From Bacteroidota bacterium (lineage in GTDB: Bacteria > Bacteroidota > Bacteroidia > Chitinophagales > Saprospiraceae), in assembly GCA_029561355.1 (NCBI GenBank), contig JAKQJD010000097.1:1-50432 (forward strand): DNA of 50,432 nt, written 5' to 3'. The notes under the pieces are model-generated. The model was not told where the DNA came from, made no database searches, and worked only from the letters and a program-made list of their open reading frames with translations. The position numbers and the translations under genes are program-made. Below are positions 43,428 through 50,432 of this stretch, piece by piece; the first letter of the stretch is position 1, and each line of letters opens with the position of its first letter.

Positions 43428-43632
43428 AACTTTGGGGAACAGCCGTTTTTGGTTTTCCGGCTATTCGAACCAAAAGTTAAAGCACTGATAATGAGACGTG
43501 TAGAAGCAAACAGCATGAAAAAATGGTAAAAAAATGGCGCCATTTTCCTTGGGTTTCATCCGGTTTCCTGAACGTTCATCGAGATTCCTCAACCTTCATT
43601 TGACATTAAATAAATAAAAATCATAATGTACC

Positions 43633-45162
43633 ATGAAAAAAGAGACCTCCCCTGCAAAAAGGCTGATAAAAGACATTCTTAGAAAAAAACTGAGGAAAAA
43701 GGATGTTAAAGAACTGGGAACAAAAGACTTTAACAGCATTTCAAAACATATAAGATCCCTGATACAAGACAGATCGCCGGGTACTGAAAATGTGCCTTTG
43801 TCGGCAGATGCAGTGCGGGATTTTATGCAGGAGAAACATAGCCCGACAGACAGGACGCTGGATCAAATGGCGATCTATTATCTGAATAACGGGAACGCTG
43901 ACTTCGGTCTTTATGTAAAGCAAATAGAGCGCTTAAAAACTATGCAGCGCCTTTTTGCGGCTGCCGGCCTATTACTTTTTCTATTCCTGCTGTTTAAATT
44001 TTTATGGCCCGCAACCACCACTCAAGAATCTGACAAAAGCGATTCCTCGCCTCGCCCTAGAACAATAGTCAAGGTATTGTTAGCCGTGAACAGGGAAACT
44101 GACTATGACCCGGAAACGAAACAGGATTTTTACACGAACATTGCGAAAATATTCAATGATACAAGCCAGGAATTCGAGTTGATTTTTGAAGAAAAATACA
44201 CGAATTCACATAGTACGGAGCAATTGGAAAAGGAATTATCTACAGGGCAGAAGAGATTTGATGTCTTACTTGGATGCCCACCTGAAGTACACGAATTTTT
44301 TAAGGACACCCTGCATTCCGTTCCCATGGACCTTACCGGTCTCGATCTCGAACCCGGTCTGGTATCCCAGGATTCTACCTGGGTAGCCATCTATTATGGT
44401 ATGCCGGGGTTGGTATACAATGCAGCCCGAATACAAACCGGTTTCCACTCGTTTTCATTGGTAGATCTTCCTCAATATCTGAAAGGTCAGAAATACCGAT
44501 GCCTTCCCCCTACTTCGGCAGGAGCCTTTTGGTTAGTTTACAACCTGAGTGGTAAACCAGGCAAGAATTTTGATCCGGACAAGGGCCTTCGAATCTATGA
44601 AAACCTGTACGTCCATAGCTATAAAATAAAGGAAAATAGAGACAAACTCCTGAATCTTGCTTACGGAGAACTGGATTTCGATCTTTTGTTTTTACATGAT
44701 GCTGCCTGGAAAACACAAAAACTGGGCTTTCCGGATTACAAAAACGTACTCCGCTACCAATTGCTGGAAGGCACGCCCGAGGTGGTTTGTATGTCTATCC
44801 GAAATAACAACGATAATAGACGACTTAAAGGCGCACAGGCATTTGCAAGATTTTTCTTAAACCCGAAAATTCAACGGTTGCAATATCAACGGCAGCTGCG
44901 TATTCCTGTTCTAAAAAAGGTGCGTGATGTGGCCTTAAAATCCGATTCCTCCGACTACGGGCGAGCCATGGATACTTTTTTTATGCATTTCAATTATCCT
45001 CTTACAAGTTACGGATCCATGAAAGACCAAAAAGAATGGGAAAACTATTGTAAAAAAGTTTACGACCGTCTTCTTGTTTTACGCAAAACAGATACCCGGG
45101 ATTCGTTAACGAATTCAGGCCTTGCCCCAGAAAATGCGCTCGGATTCAAGTTCGGAAATTAG
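43633..45162 (+). CDS. Membrane protein: N-terminal helical domain, one helix, periplasmic type-2 solute-binding domain
   Basis: The 509-residue product has three parts. Residues 1-100 are a basic, helical, probably cytoplasmic domain (LIKDILRKKLRKKDVKELG, SISKHIRSLI, LSADAVRDFMQEKHSPTDRT, LDQMAIYYLNN). It resembles a small helix-turn-helix-like domain common in Bacteroidota (pattern: choose, then PS..TLD.LA.Y). A single membrane helix follows (about 106-126). Residues about 145-460 look like a type-2 periplasmic binding domain as in iron or sugar ABC receptors (VKVLLAVNRETDYDPETKQD, RFDVLLGCPPEVHEFFKDTL, STWVAIYYGMPGLVYNA, LPPTSAGAFWLVYNLSG, GAQAFARFFLNPKIQRLQYQ). No ABC transporter genes lie nearby. 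I infer a membrane sensor that reads a periplasmic ligand and acts on DNA or on the adjacent sigma-like protein. Confidence 0.65.
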   Translation: MKKETSPAKRLIKDILRKKLRKKDVKELGTKDFNSISKHIRSLIQDRSPGTENVPLSADAVRDFMQEKHSPTDRTLDQMAIYYLNNGNADFGLYVKQIERLKTMQRLFAAAGLLLFLFLLFKFLWPATTTQESDKSDSSPRPRTIVKVLLAVNRETDYDPETKQDFYTNIAKIFNDTSQEFELIFEEKYTNSHSTEQLEKELSTGQKRFDVLLGCPPEVHEFFKDTLHSVPMDLTGLDLEPGLVSQDSTWVAIYYGMPGLVYNAARIQTGFHSFSLVDLPQYLKGQKYRCLPPTSAGAFWLVYNLSGKPGKNFDPDKGLRIYENLYVHSYKIKENRDKLLNLAYGELDFDLLFLHDAAWKTQKLGFPDYKNVLRYQLLEGTPEVVCMSIRNNNDNRRLKGAQAFARFFLNPKIQRLQYQRQLRIPVLKKVRDVALKSDSSDYGRAMDTFFMHFNYPLTSYGSMKDQKEWENYCKKVYDRLLVLRKTDTRDSLTNSGLAPENALGFKFGN

Positions 45163-45284
45163 AAATCGCTACGCCAGCTTACTCTTCCGGCACTGCATTA
45201 TAAACCTGTAATATTGAGAAGTTTTTCCATTCCGGCCGGGAAAGCACTCCAACAAAACCCCGCACCCGCTGTTTCCTCGTAAAC

Positions 45285-45842
45285 ATGTTTAACAACTTTT
45301 TCCCTATGCGCCTCTTCCTGTTTGCATTGCCGGCTTTACTCGCCGCTTGTCACCCCAAAACCGCTCCCGGCTCGGTCGTCACCGCCGAAACCAACGCCGC
45401 AGGCCCGAAAAACCCATACTATTCCCGCACCGATACCGCCACCCTGCACATATCGGAGGCCGAATGGAAAAAAGTCTTGCCCGACAGCATTTACGAAGTG
45501 TCGCGCGAAAAAGACACGGAACGCGCTTTTACCGGAAAATACTGGAATTACACCGGCATCGGCACCTACTACTGCGCGGCATGTGGCAATGCCTTGTTTC
45601 GCTCCGACAGCAAATTTGCCAGCGAATGTGGTTGGCCGAGTTTTTTCGAAACCCTGCGCCCCAACAGCGTTTCCTACATAGAAGATCACTCCTACAATAT
45701 GGAACGCGTAGAAGTGCTCTGCGGCCGCTGCGGCGGTCATCTGGGCCACCTGTTCGACGACGGTCCGCCGCCCACCGGCAAGCGATACTGTATGAATTCT
45801 ATTGTCCTGGAATTTGAACCCGATGTAGCAAGTTTGAAATAG
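45285..45842 (+). CDS. msrB: Peptide-methionine (R)-S-oxide reductase, lipoprotein form
   Basis: MsrB reduces methionine-R-sulfoxide in proteins. The zinc cysteines are CAAC (C97, C100) and CGRC (C146, C149). The catalytic cysteine is C169 in GKRYCMNS, and C115 in CGWPSF may serve as the resolving residue. An N-terminal lipoprotein signal (ALLAAC, C22) puts it in the envelope, unlike the cytoplasmic form, so it repairs oxidised envelope proteins. An ATG at 45306 is an alternative start with a very short signal. No msrA is adjacent. A heptad repeat starts at its stop codon. Confidence 0.95.
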   Translation: MFNNFFPMRLFLFALPALLAACHPKTAPGSVVTAETNAAGPKNPYYSRTDTATLHISEAEWKKVLPDSIYEVSREKDTERAFTGKYWNYTGIGTYYCAACGNALFRSDSKFASECGWPSFFETLRPNSVSYIEDHSYNMERVEVLCGRCGGHLGHLFDDGPPPTGKRYCMNSIVLEFEPDVASLK

Positions 45843-45948
45843 TTATCAGTTATTGGTTATCAGTTGTCAGGGTTGGTAAGGGACCATCTGCACCAATATT
45901 TGACCACTCTAACGATATACCAGGTATTGATTTAGATGGTCCCCTGAC
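45841..45948. repeat. Heptad tandem repeat plus flanking element, copy B, with hairpin
   Basis: Four 7-base units (AGTTATC, AGTTATT, GGTTATC, AGTTGTC) run from 45841 within the msrB stop codon. The sequence that follows (AGGGTTGGTAAGGGACCATC) resembles that after the mqnC heptads. GGGACCATCT (45880-45889) pairs with 45934-45943, and GTCAG/CTGAC extend the stem, so it can fold into a bulged hairpin that may end msrB transcription. Confidence 0.6.
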
Positions 45949-45984
45949 TCTTCAATGAATCAATAGCAAACAACCCATAATTTC

Positions 45985-46548
45985 ATGGAAATTACCGAGG
46001 TCTTCTACCCTGCTACCCGGGCCGAATGGCGCGCCTGGCTCGAAGCCCACCACAAAAGCAAACAGGAAGTCTGGATCAGGACTTTCCGCAAAGCCTCCGG
46101 CATGTCGTCTGTTTCCTATGATGACATCGTCGAAGAATGCCTGTGCTTCGGCTGGATCGATGGCTCTGTAAAAAAATATGACGAGGAAAGCATGGTGCAG
46201 CGCATCACACCGCGCCGCAAAAAATCATCCTTGTCCGAACTCAACAGACAACGCGTATGGAAATTGCAAAAACTGGGGCTGATGACCCAGGCAGGCATCG
46301 ACGCTATCGAACCGCAAATCGGTTCGCCGGACGATCCGCTGAACATCCCGGACTGGGTGCTTGAACAGTTGCAGGCCGATGAAATAGTTTGGAACAATTT
46401 TCAAACCTTTCCGCACCATTACCAGCGACTGAAAATAGGATGGATCGCCGAAATAAAGAGTGAGAGCCGCCGTGCCGAAGCGCAAAAACGGCTGGAATAC
46501 CTCTTAAAAATGACCCGGCAAGGGAAAATGTACGGAACCATCCCGTAG
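45985..46548 (+). CDS. YdeI/OmpD-associated family protein
   Basis: This 187-residue cytoplasmic protein belongs to the YdeI/OmpD-associated family: FYPATRAEWRAWLEAHH, QEVWIRTFRK, SYDDIVEECLCFGWIDGSVK, QRITPRRKKSSLSELNRQRV and a C-terminal helix WIAEIKSESRRAEAQKRLEY. Members are linked by name to antimicrobial-peptide or bacteriocin tolerance, but their biochemistry is unknown. It is a single gene with no obvious partner. Confidence 0.92.
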   Translation: MEITEVFYPATRAEWRAWLEAHHKSKQEVWIRTFRKASGMSSVSYDDIVEECLCFGWIDGSVKKYDEESMVQRITPRRKKSSLSELNRQRVWKLQKLGLMTQAGIDAIEPQIGSPDDPLNIPDWVLEQLQADEIVWNNFQTFPHHYQRLKIGWIAEIKSESRRAEAQKRLEYLLKMTRQGKMYGTIP

Positions 46549-46633
46549 TATTTATGCCAATACAAGGCAGTAGCGCCTGTTTTTCCGGCAAATAGCCTAT
46601 AAATCGTGCTATTTTGTAGGAAACACCTCGAAT

Positions 46634-48094
46634 ATGAAACACATTTCCTGGCTAATGCCTGCTTTTTTCCTTTGGGTATGTCCGCTTCATTCCCAAAACT
46701 GGCTTCCACTCGCACCTTCCGACCAGTACAGCTTTCTTCATTCCGATTCCCTGCTGATTTCCAACGTATTGCAGATAGATTCGCAAAAGGTGCTGCCTTC
46801 CGGCGATCTCGTTTTTTTTCTGAACCGCGTGATAACGGACTGCGATACCTGCATCACATTTCCTGGAAAACTCGCCAATCAGGGCCAGTTTTTACAAAAA
46901 AGAATGACCCGCAAGTCCGACGGGCGCTGGGTGTTTACGGGTAAAAAAACGTTTGTACTGTTTCCGTTGGCGCAGCCCGGCGAAACCTGGCTGTTCGATA
47001 CCCTGCAAAACATTACCGCCAGCGTGCAGAGTGTGGTCCAGACGGACGTCCTCGGCGAAACCGATTACGTCAAAACCATTCAGTTGTCCGACGGCGCCGA
47101 CATTGTTTTGAGCCAGAACCATGGCCTGCTTCATTTTCCTGATGGTGACAGTGGCGCATATTTCGAACTGACAGGTATTCCCACACGCGGTTTAGGCGAA
47201 AAACTGCCCGGCTGGCAGGAGTTTTACGATTTTGAAACCGGCGACGTGCTGGAATATGAACGGAATGTCTCTCTGGAACCCGGCACACCTTCCAATCAGA
47301 ATACCCTGGAAAAACGTGTCATTCTGAACCGTTTCTGGGATGCTGATACGCTGGTATATGACGTAGAATTGTTTTCGCAACGCACCTGGCAGTGGTCGGG
47401 ACCACCTTTTCCTTTTTATGCACATGTGATTGTGCAATGGCGCATTCATCCGGCCCTGGCCGAACCCTGGACCGACGGGTATCCGGGGCAGTTTTTCATT
47501 TACCCCGACGCACCCAACGGCAGCGAGGGCAGCCGGCTTTACTGGACGACGGATACGCTTTGGGGCGTGAGCCAGGTGATCGGCGTGCCGGGCGAACCCT
47601 TTCAATCCAATATGTGCAGTTTGTACAAAACGCCGGAAGGTGCGGAAGAGGAAGTGCTGCCCTGCGACGGCTGCGGCTCTGCATTTCACCGCCGACATTC
47701 GGTCGGGCTGGGCCTGACTTCTCATATGAACTATTGTTTCGAGGCCTGGGATTACGGACGCTTGCGGGGTTGGATCAAAAACGGCGATACGACCGGCATC
47801 ATCACGCCCGATTCGTTTTTTTTAGTGTCCATTCGGCCCGAGCCGCTGGCGATTCCGGTGCAGGTAGCGCCCAATCCGAGTGCCGGCGACTGGCGGCTGT
47901 TTTTCCCGGAAACGGCTACGGAAGATTTGCATGTTAATTTATGCGATGTGCATGGCAGAATCCTGTCGGAGGGATGGATTCGTGCAGGAAATACGGAACA
48001 GGAGGTATCGGGAGCGGCTTTGCCGGCGGGCATGTATCTGCTAAAGATTAAGGGAAAAAGCGGTGTGAAAATGATGCAATTGGTGAAGGGATAG
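46634..48094 (+). CDS. Secreted protein with T9SS type A sorting domain, function unknown
   Basis: The 486-residue protein has a signal peptide (residues 1-18, ending HSQ). A long unclassified beta-rich region follows to about residue 405 and includes two CxxC pairs (CDTC near 77 and CDGC near 340). The C-terminal type A T9SS domain (about 410-486) carries APNPSAGDWRLFFPE, LCDVHGRILSEGWI, PAGMYLLKI and the closing KMMQLVKG. It should be exported by type IX secretion. The main domain matches nothing I know. Confidence 0.8.
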   Translation: MKHISWLMPAFFLWVCPLHSQNWLPLAPSDQYSFLHSDSLLISNVLQIDSQKVLPSGDLVFFLNRVITDCDTCITFPGKLANQGQFLQKRMTRKSDGRWVFTGKKTFVLFPLAQPGETWLFDTLQNITASVQSVVQTDVLGETDYVKTIQLSDGADIVLSQNHGLLHFPDGDSGAYFELTGIPTRGLGEKLPGWQEFYDFETGDVLEYERNVSLEPGTPSNQNTLEKRVILNRFWDADTLVYDVELFSQRTWQWSGPPFPFYAHVIVQWRIHPALAEPWTDGYPGQFFIYPDAPNGSEGSRLYWTTDTLWGVSQVIGVPGEPFQSNMCSLYKTPEGAEEEVLPCDGCGSAFHRRHSVGLGLTSHMNYCFEAWDYGRLRGWIKNGDTTGIITPDSFFLVSIRPEPLAIPVQVAPNPSAGDWRLFFPETATEDLHVNLCDVHGRILSEGWIRAGNTEQEVSGAALPAGMYLLKIKGKSGVKMMQLVKG

Positions 48095-48126
48095 TGATGG
48101 ATAAGAACCTGTTACTTGCCGGGCTT

Positions 48127-48184
48127 TTAGTGGTGACATGGATTTACAAACATGAGTCATCTTACAAATCCATGCCACCACTAA
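48127..48184. terminator. 19-base-arm hairpin after the T9SS cargo gene
   Basis: Bases 48127-48145 (TTAGTGGTGACATGGATTT) pair with 48166-48184 with one mismatch across a 20-base loop. It is the likely terminator of the upstream gene. The word TTAGTGGTG also opens one arm of the repeat downstream of creD. Confidence 0.6.
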
Positions 48185-48266
48185 GCAGATCGCCCATTCC
48201 TCCTCAAATAAATGGATACTATTTTATTTAAAACTCACTAACATTGCTGCGAAACCAGTTTTTAAA

Positions 48267-48902
48267 ATGCTTTCCAGCCAGTTTTTCAGCGCTCCGCTCG
48301 TTCAATACCCCAAACCCTGGTGGCTGCCGGCACTCTCCCTCCTCATCACGCTATACGGCATTTTCGTACTGCACTGGGACCTGAAACCCGTCGTTTTTAT
48401 GTTCTGGTGGGAAGTGATCCTGATTGTAGCCAGCGCATTGCTGCGCACCTTGTTTGCATTCGACGGACGGCCTTATTTTGAAAATTTAGGGCAAAGGCTC
48501 TTCCTGTTGTTCGGCGGGGTGCTCATGGGCGGGGTGTTCATCATGTTTTCGGTCGTGTTCACTTTTAAAGCGTTTACCGGAAACGATTACTCCGCGCTGG
48601 GCGAAATTGTAAATGAAACCCGGGTCATGACCGCCGGGTACGTGATGGGACTGGCAATTCACTATTTCGGCAATGGCAGTTTCCGCAAAGCCAATCCCGC
48701 TGCGGAGTTGATGCGTTCCTTCGCGCATTTGCTGGTGCTGCTGGCATTTTTACAGGCGCTTACCATGCATCTTATTCCGAAATTCCCGGAACTCGACCAG
48801 GCGGTTTGGGTGGCCGTAGCGCTGGTAGTGCTGAAATTTATAGTCGATATGTTGTTTGCGCGGGTGGGAAAGCCGCTGCGGGATGCGCTGAGTAAACAAT
48901 AA
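48267..48902 (+). CDS. Integral membrane protein, DUF6498-like
   Basis: This 211-residue protein has five or six membrane helices. Helix 2 carries the family-like sequence VFMFWWEVILIVASALLRTL, and the middle helices have LFLLFGGVLMGGVFIMFSVV. This resembles proteins annotated as DUF6498, by memory only. No enzymatic motif is visible. It is a stand-alone gene between the T9SS cargo and the trypsin-like gene. Confidence 0.75.
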   Translation: MLSSQFFSAPLVQYPKPWWLPALSLLITLYGIFVLHWDLKPVVFMFWWEVILIVASALLRTLFAFDGRPYFENLGQRLFLLFGGVLMGGVFIMFSVVFTFKAFTGNDYSALGEIVNETRVMTAGYVMGLAIHYFGNGSFRKANPAAELMRSFAHLLVLLAFLQALTMHLIPKFPELDQAVWVAVALVVLKFIVDMLFARVGKPLRDALSKQ

Positions 48903-49091
48903 ATTACCGGAAACAACTATATTTGAAAGTCGAAATAAACATATAACCTACTGCTAAAATACCGGGGCGTCAGATCAAGGCATGTGCGCTTTGCCCCCAT
49001 AAAAATACATTTTACTAATAAAAGCCATTTCCAGGTTCCTTTATATCCGTTTTCCTATACTCCACATATTAGGAGGCTGCTGTTTCAGCAG

Positions 49092-49123
49092 TTGTATGAT
49101 ACCTCTCCGGCCGGATACCTTTG
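49092..49123 (+). promoter_or_regulatory. Promoter of the trypsin-like protease gene
   Basis: TTG (49092-49094), a gap of 21 bases and TACCTTTG (49116-49123) fit the Bacteroidota consensus. Transcription should start near 49130, so the in-frame ATG at 49096 is not transcribed and the start is the ATG at 49171. The rest of the 48903-49170 gap holds nothing else that I recognise. Confidence 0.65.
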
Positions 49124-49170
49124 TTCTGCACTTTACTGATTCTGTTCATTTATCAATAAGTTTTTATACT

Positions 49171-50253
49171 ATGATTGTACAACCTGGCACCCATCCTTCT
49201 AATGTTTTCCTTCAGGCTATAGAGGAAAATTTCATGGCCTTGTCACTGGCATCGGAACATGCCAGTTTTAACAAAATTCTTAACCAGGCACGTGTTGCAT
49301 CTGGTGAGCGACTGGAATTTTACAACATCAAAAATATCATTCTCTCCGGGAACAGTGCAATACATAAGCAGGCAGAAGAGTACCTGCAGCATATGGAAAG
49401 CAATCTGCGCACAGTGGTGATGGTTACCACACGTCCTCTTTTGCCCCATCCTACCAATCCGGATAAAGTCATTGTAAAGTCCAGCCCGTTGCGTGAACGC
49501 TCGGTCTCCTACAATTACGCGTTGTGTAATAACCTGCCTTATGGAGATCAGCCTTCAGCACACTCCGCAGGTACCGGCTTTTTTATCACGCCGGAAATGA
49601 TTGCCACTGCAGCGCATGTATTGCGATATCCGATGAACTCCCTGGATACGGTACATTTCATTCAGGGTATCTGTATAGGAAACGAAAATAACTATGTCGA
49701 CGGAATAGAGGTATTTAAGTCTCAGGTTTTCAAACCCTCCCAAAACGACTTGCTTCCAGGTCAGTACCATTGGTCAGAATTCGGTTCCGATTTTGCCCTG
49801 GTGAAAGTCAAGCCGGCTTTTGAGGCTGCCAAAACCACAACCATTGATACGGTTGTCCTTCCTAATATCGAAGAATATAACAACCGGTTCAAAGACAATG
49901 CCGTCGGGACTGAGTTATACAGTATCGGCCACGGACTCGGATTACCGATCAAAGTATCGTATGAAGGTAAAATTATTGCCGCGCCTCCCACTTTTCCATA
50001 TTACGATAGCAACCTGAGTTTGGTCGGCGGCAGTTCCGGCTCACCCGTTTTCAACGCTGAAACCCACGAATTGTGGGGAATTTACATGCGCGGCACCAAA
50101 AAACTGACCCTGGCAGGCGAAGGCAATTGTCTTCTTGTGAAAAGCGAAGCCGGACAGTTCATTAAAATTGATGGACGGCAGGTTGAAGGGCAGGAGTGCC
50201 AGCGCCTGGAAGTCGTCTGGGCTGCCATGCAATGGATGCAGGAACAATCATAA
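49171..50253 (+). CDS. Cytoplasmic trypsin-like serine protease with an N-terminal helical domain
   Basis: From the ATG at 49171 the protein has 360 residues and no signal peptide. Residues about 8-80 are helical (HPSNVFLQAIEENFMALSLA, HKQAEEYLQHMESNL) and separate from the protease. Residues about 120-350 are a trypsin-fold protease with H149 in TAAHV, D207 in GSDFALVKV and S289 in GGSSGSPVF, so the triad is complete. Intracellular trypsins with short N-terminal domains are known from bacterial conflict and effector-type systems, where the N-terminal domain pairs with another protein; this is an inference here. The next gene starts 30 bases downstream on the same strand and is probably co-transcribed. 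Confidence 0.85.
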   Translation: MIVQPGTHPSNVFLQAIEENFMALSLASEHASFNKILNQARVASGERLEFYNIKNIILSGNSAIHKQAEEYLQHMESNLRTVVMVTTRPLLPHPTNPDKVIVKSSPLRERSVSYNYALCNNLPYGDQPSAHSAGTGFFITPEMIATAAHVLRYPMNSLDTVHFIQGICIGNENNYVDGIEVFKSQVFKPSQNDLLPGQYHWSEFGSDFALVKVKPAFEAAKTTTIDTVVLPNIEEYNNRFKDNAVGTELYSIGHGLGLPIKVSYEGKIIAAPPTFPYYDSNLSLVGGSSGSPVFNAETHELWGIYMRGTKKLTLAGEGNCLLVKSEAGQFIKIDGRQVEGQECQRLEVVWAAMQWMQEQS

Positions 50254-50282
50254 AATATTTATTAAAATTCAATCAACACATC

Positions 50283-50432
50283 ATGGCAATATCAATTCCA
50301 ACCGTCCGTAAAAATGCGCCATACGTTTACCTGGTCGACGGAGACGGAGATAAGGAGTACTTTCTTTACATATATATGTTACTGTCTGGCAAAACCAAAG
50401 CCCGGAGGACCTCCGCCGATGGCAGCGCATAT
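50283..50432 (+). CDS. Partial gene at the window end, unknown
   Basis: An ATG at 50283 opens 50 codons that run off the edge without a stop. The visible residues begin MAISIPTVRKNAPYVYLVDG and continue with DGDKEYFLYIYMLLSGKTKA. It is too short to assign. It follows the trypsin-like gene by 30 bases, so it is likely to be its operon partner. Confidence 0.55.
   Translation, partial: MAISIPTVRKNAPYVYLVDGDGDKEYFLYIYMLLSGKTKARRTSADGSAY

Noticed and set aside
49096..49170. ATG at 49096 as the start of the trypsin-like protease
   Set aside because: The consensus promoter at 49092-49123 covers this codon, so it would not be in the transcript.

Overview
The window looks like chromosomal DNA of a Bacteroidota member, most like the Saprospiria/Chitinophagia side of the phylum, although I cannot name a genus. 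The evidence is a SusC/SusD pair with lipoproteins, a hybrid two-component regulator, type IX secretion (T9SS) C-terminal sorting tails on three proteins, menaquinone synthesis through futalosine (mqnC), and promoters of the Bacteroidota type (-7 box TAnnTTTG, -33 box TTG/TTTG) with no Shine-Dalgarno sequences. No rRNA, tRNA, CRISPR array or insertion sequence was recognised. No gene-free stretch exceeds about 300 bases.

Region 1 (1-15.7 kb) is mixed housekeeping and accessory DNA: an M16 zinc peptidase, a SnoaL-like protein, a decayed cytochrome c beside a sensor-less histidine kinase, a lactonase-type beta-propeller lipoprotein, lepA, an alpha/beta hydrolase, a small exported protein, ogt, a MATE exporter, mqnC, a secreted leucine-rich-repeat protein and a secreted protein of unknown role.

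Region 2 (15.8-37.7 kb, all on the minus strand) is a fructan polysaccharide utilisation locus. In transcription order it encodes a one-protein sensor/regulator (HTCS) with a periplasmic sugar-binding sensor, an MFS sugar transporter, a fructokinase, a GH32 lipoprotein, SusC, SusD and a SusE-position lipoprotein. A perfect hairpin follows, then a giant FG-GAP/ASPIC lipoprotein and two T9SS-tailed GH32 enzymes. The two tailed enzymes carry one and two copies of an extra domain inserted in the GH32 propeller. The inferred route is: surface GH32 enzymes cut levan or inulin, SusCD with its partner lipoproteins imports oligofructose, the GH32 lipoprotein releases fructose, the HTCS senses it, and the MFS porter and kinase take fructose into glycolysis.

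Region 3 (37.9-41.7 kb) holds creD, a lipoprotein with a C-terminal membrane helix, a DoxX protein and a formylglycine-enzyme-fold protein. Region 4 (41.7-45.2 kb) is visibly richer in A+T and looks like an accessory island. It carries small exported or membrane proteins and a divergent sigma-70-like protein, with a divergently transcribed membrane protein that joins a helical, possibly DNA-binding domain to a periplasmic type-2 solute-binding domain. Region 5 (45.2-50.4 kb) holds msrB, a YdeI-family protein, a T9SS cargo protein, a membrane protein, a cytoplasmic trypsin-like protease with an extra N-terminal domain, and the start of one more gene.

Two features recur between genes. The first is a set of long, near-perfect inverted repeats, each with its own sequence, mostly between convergent genes. 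The second is a set of short tandem repeats of 7-9 bases starting at gene ends. All functional assignments are by eye from motifs; no search was run.
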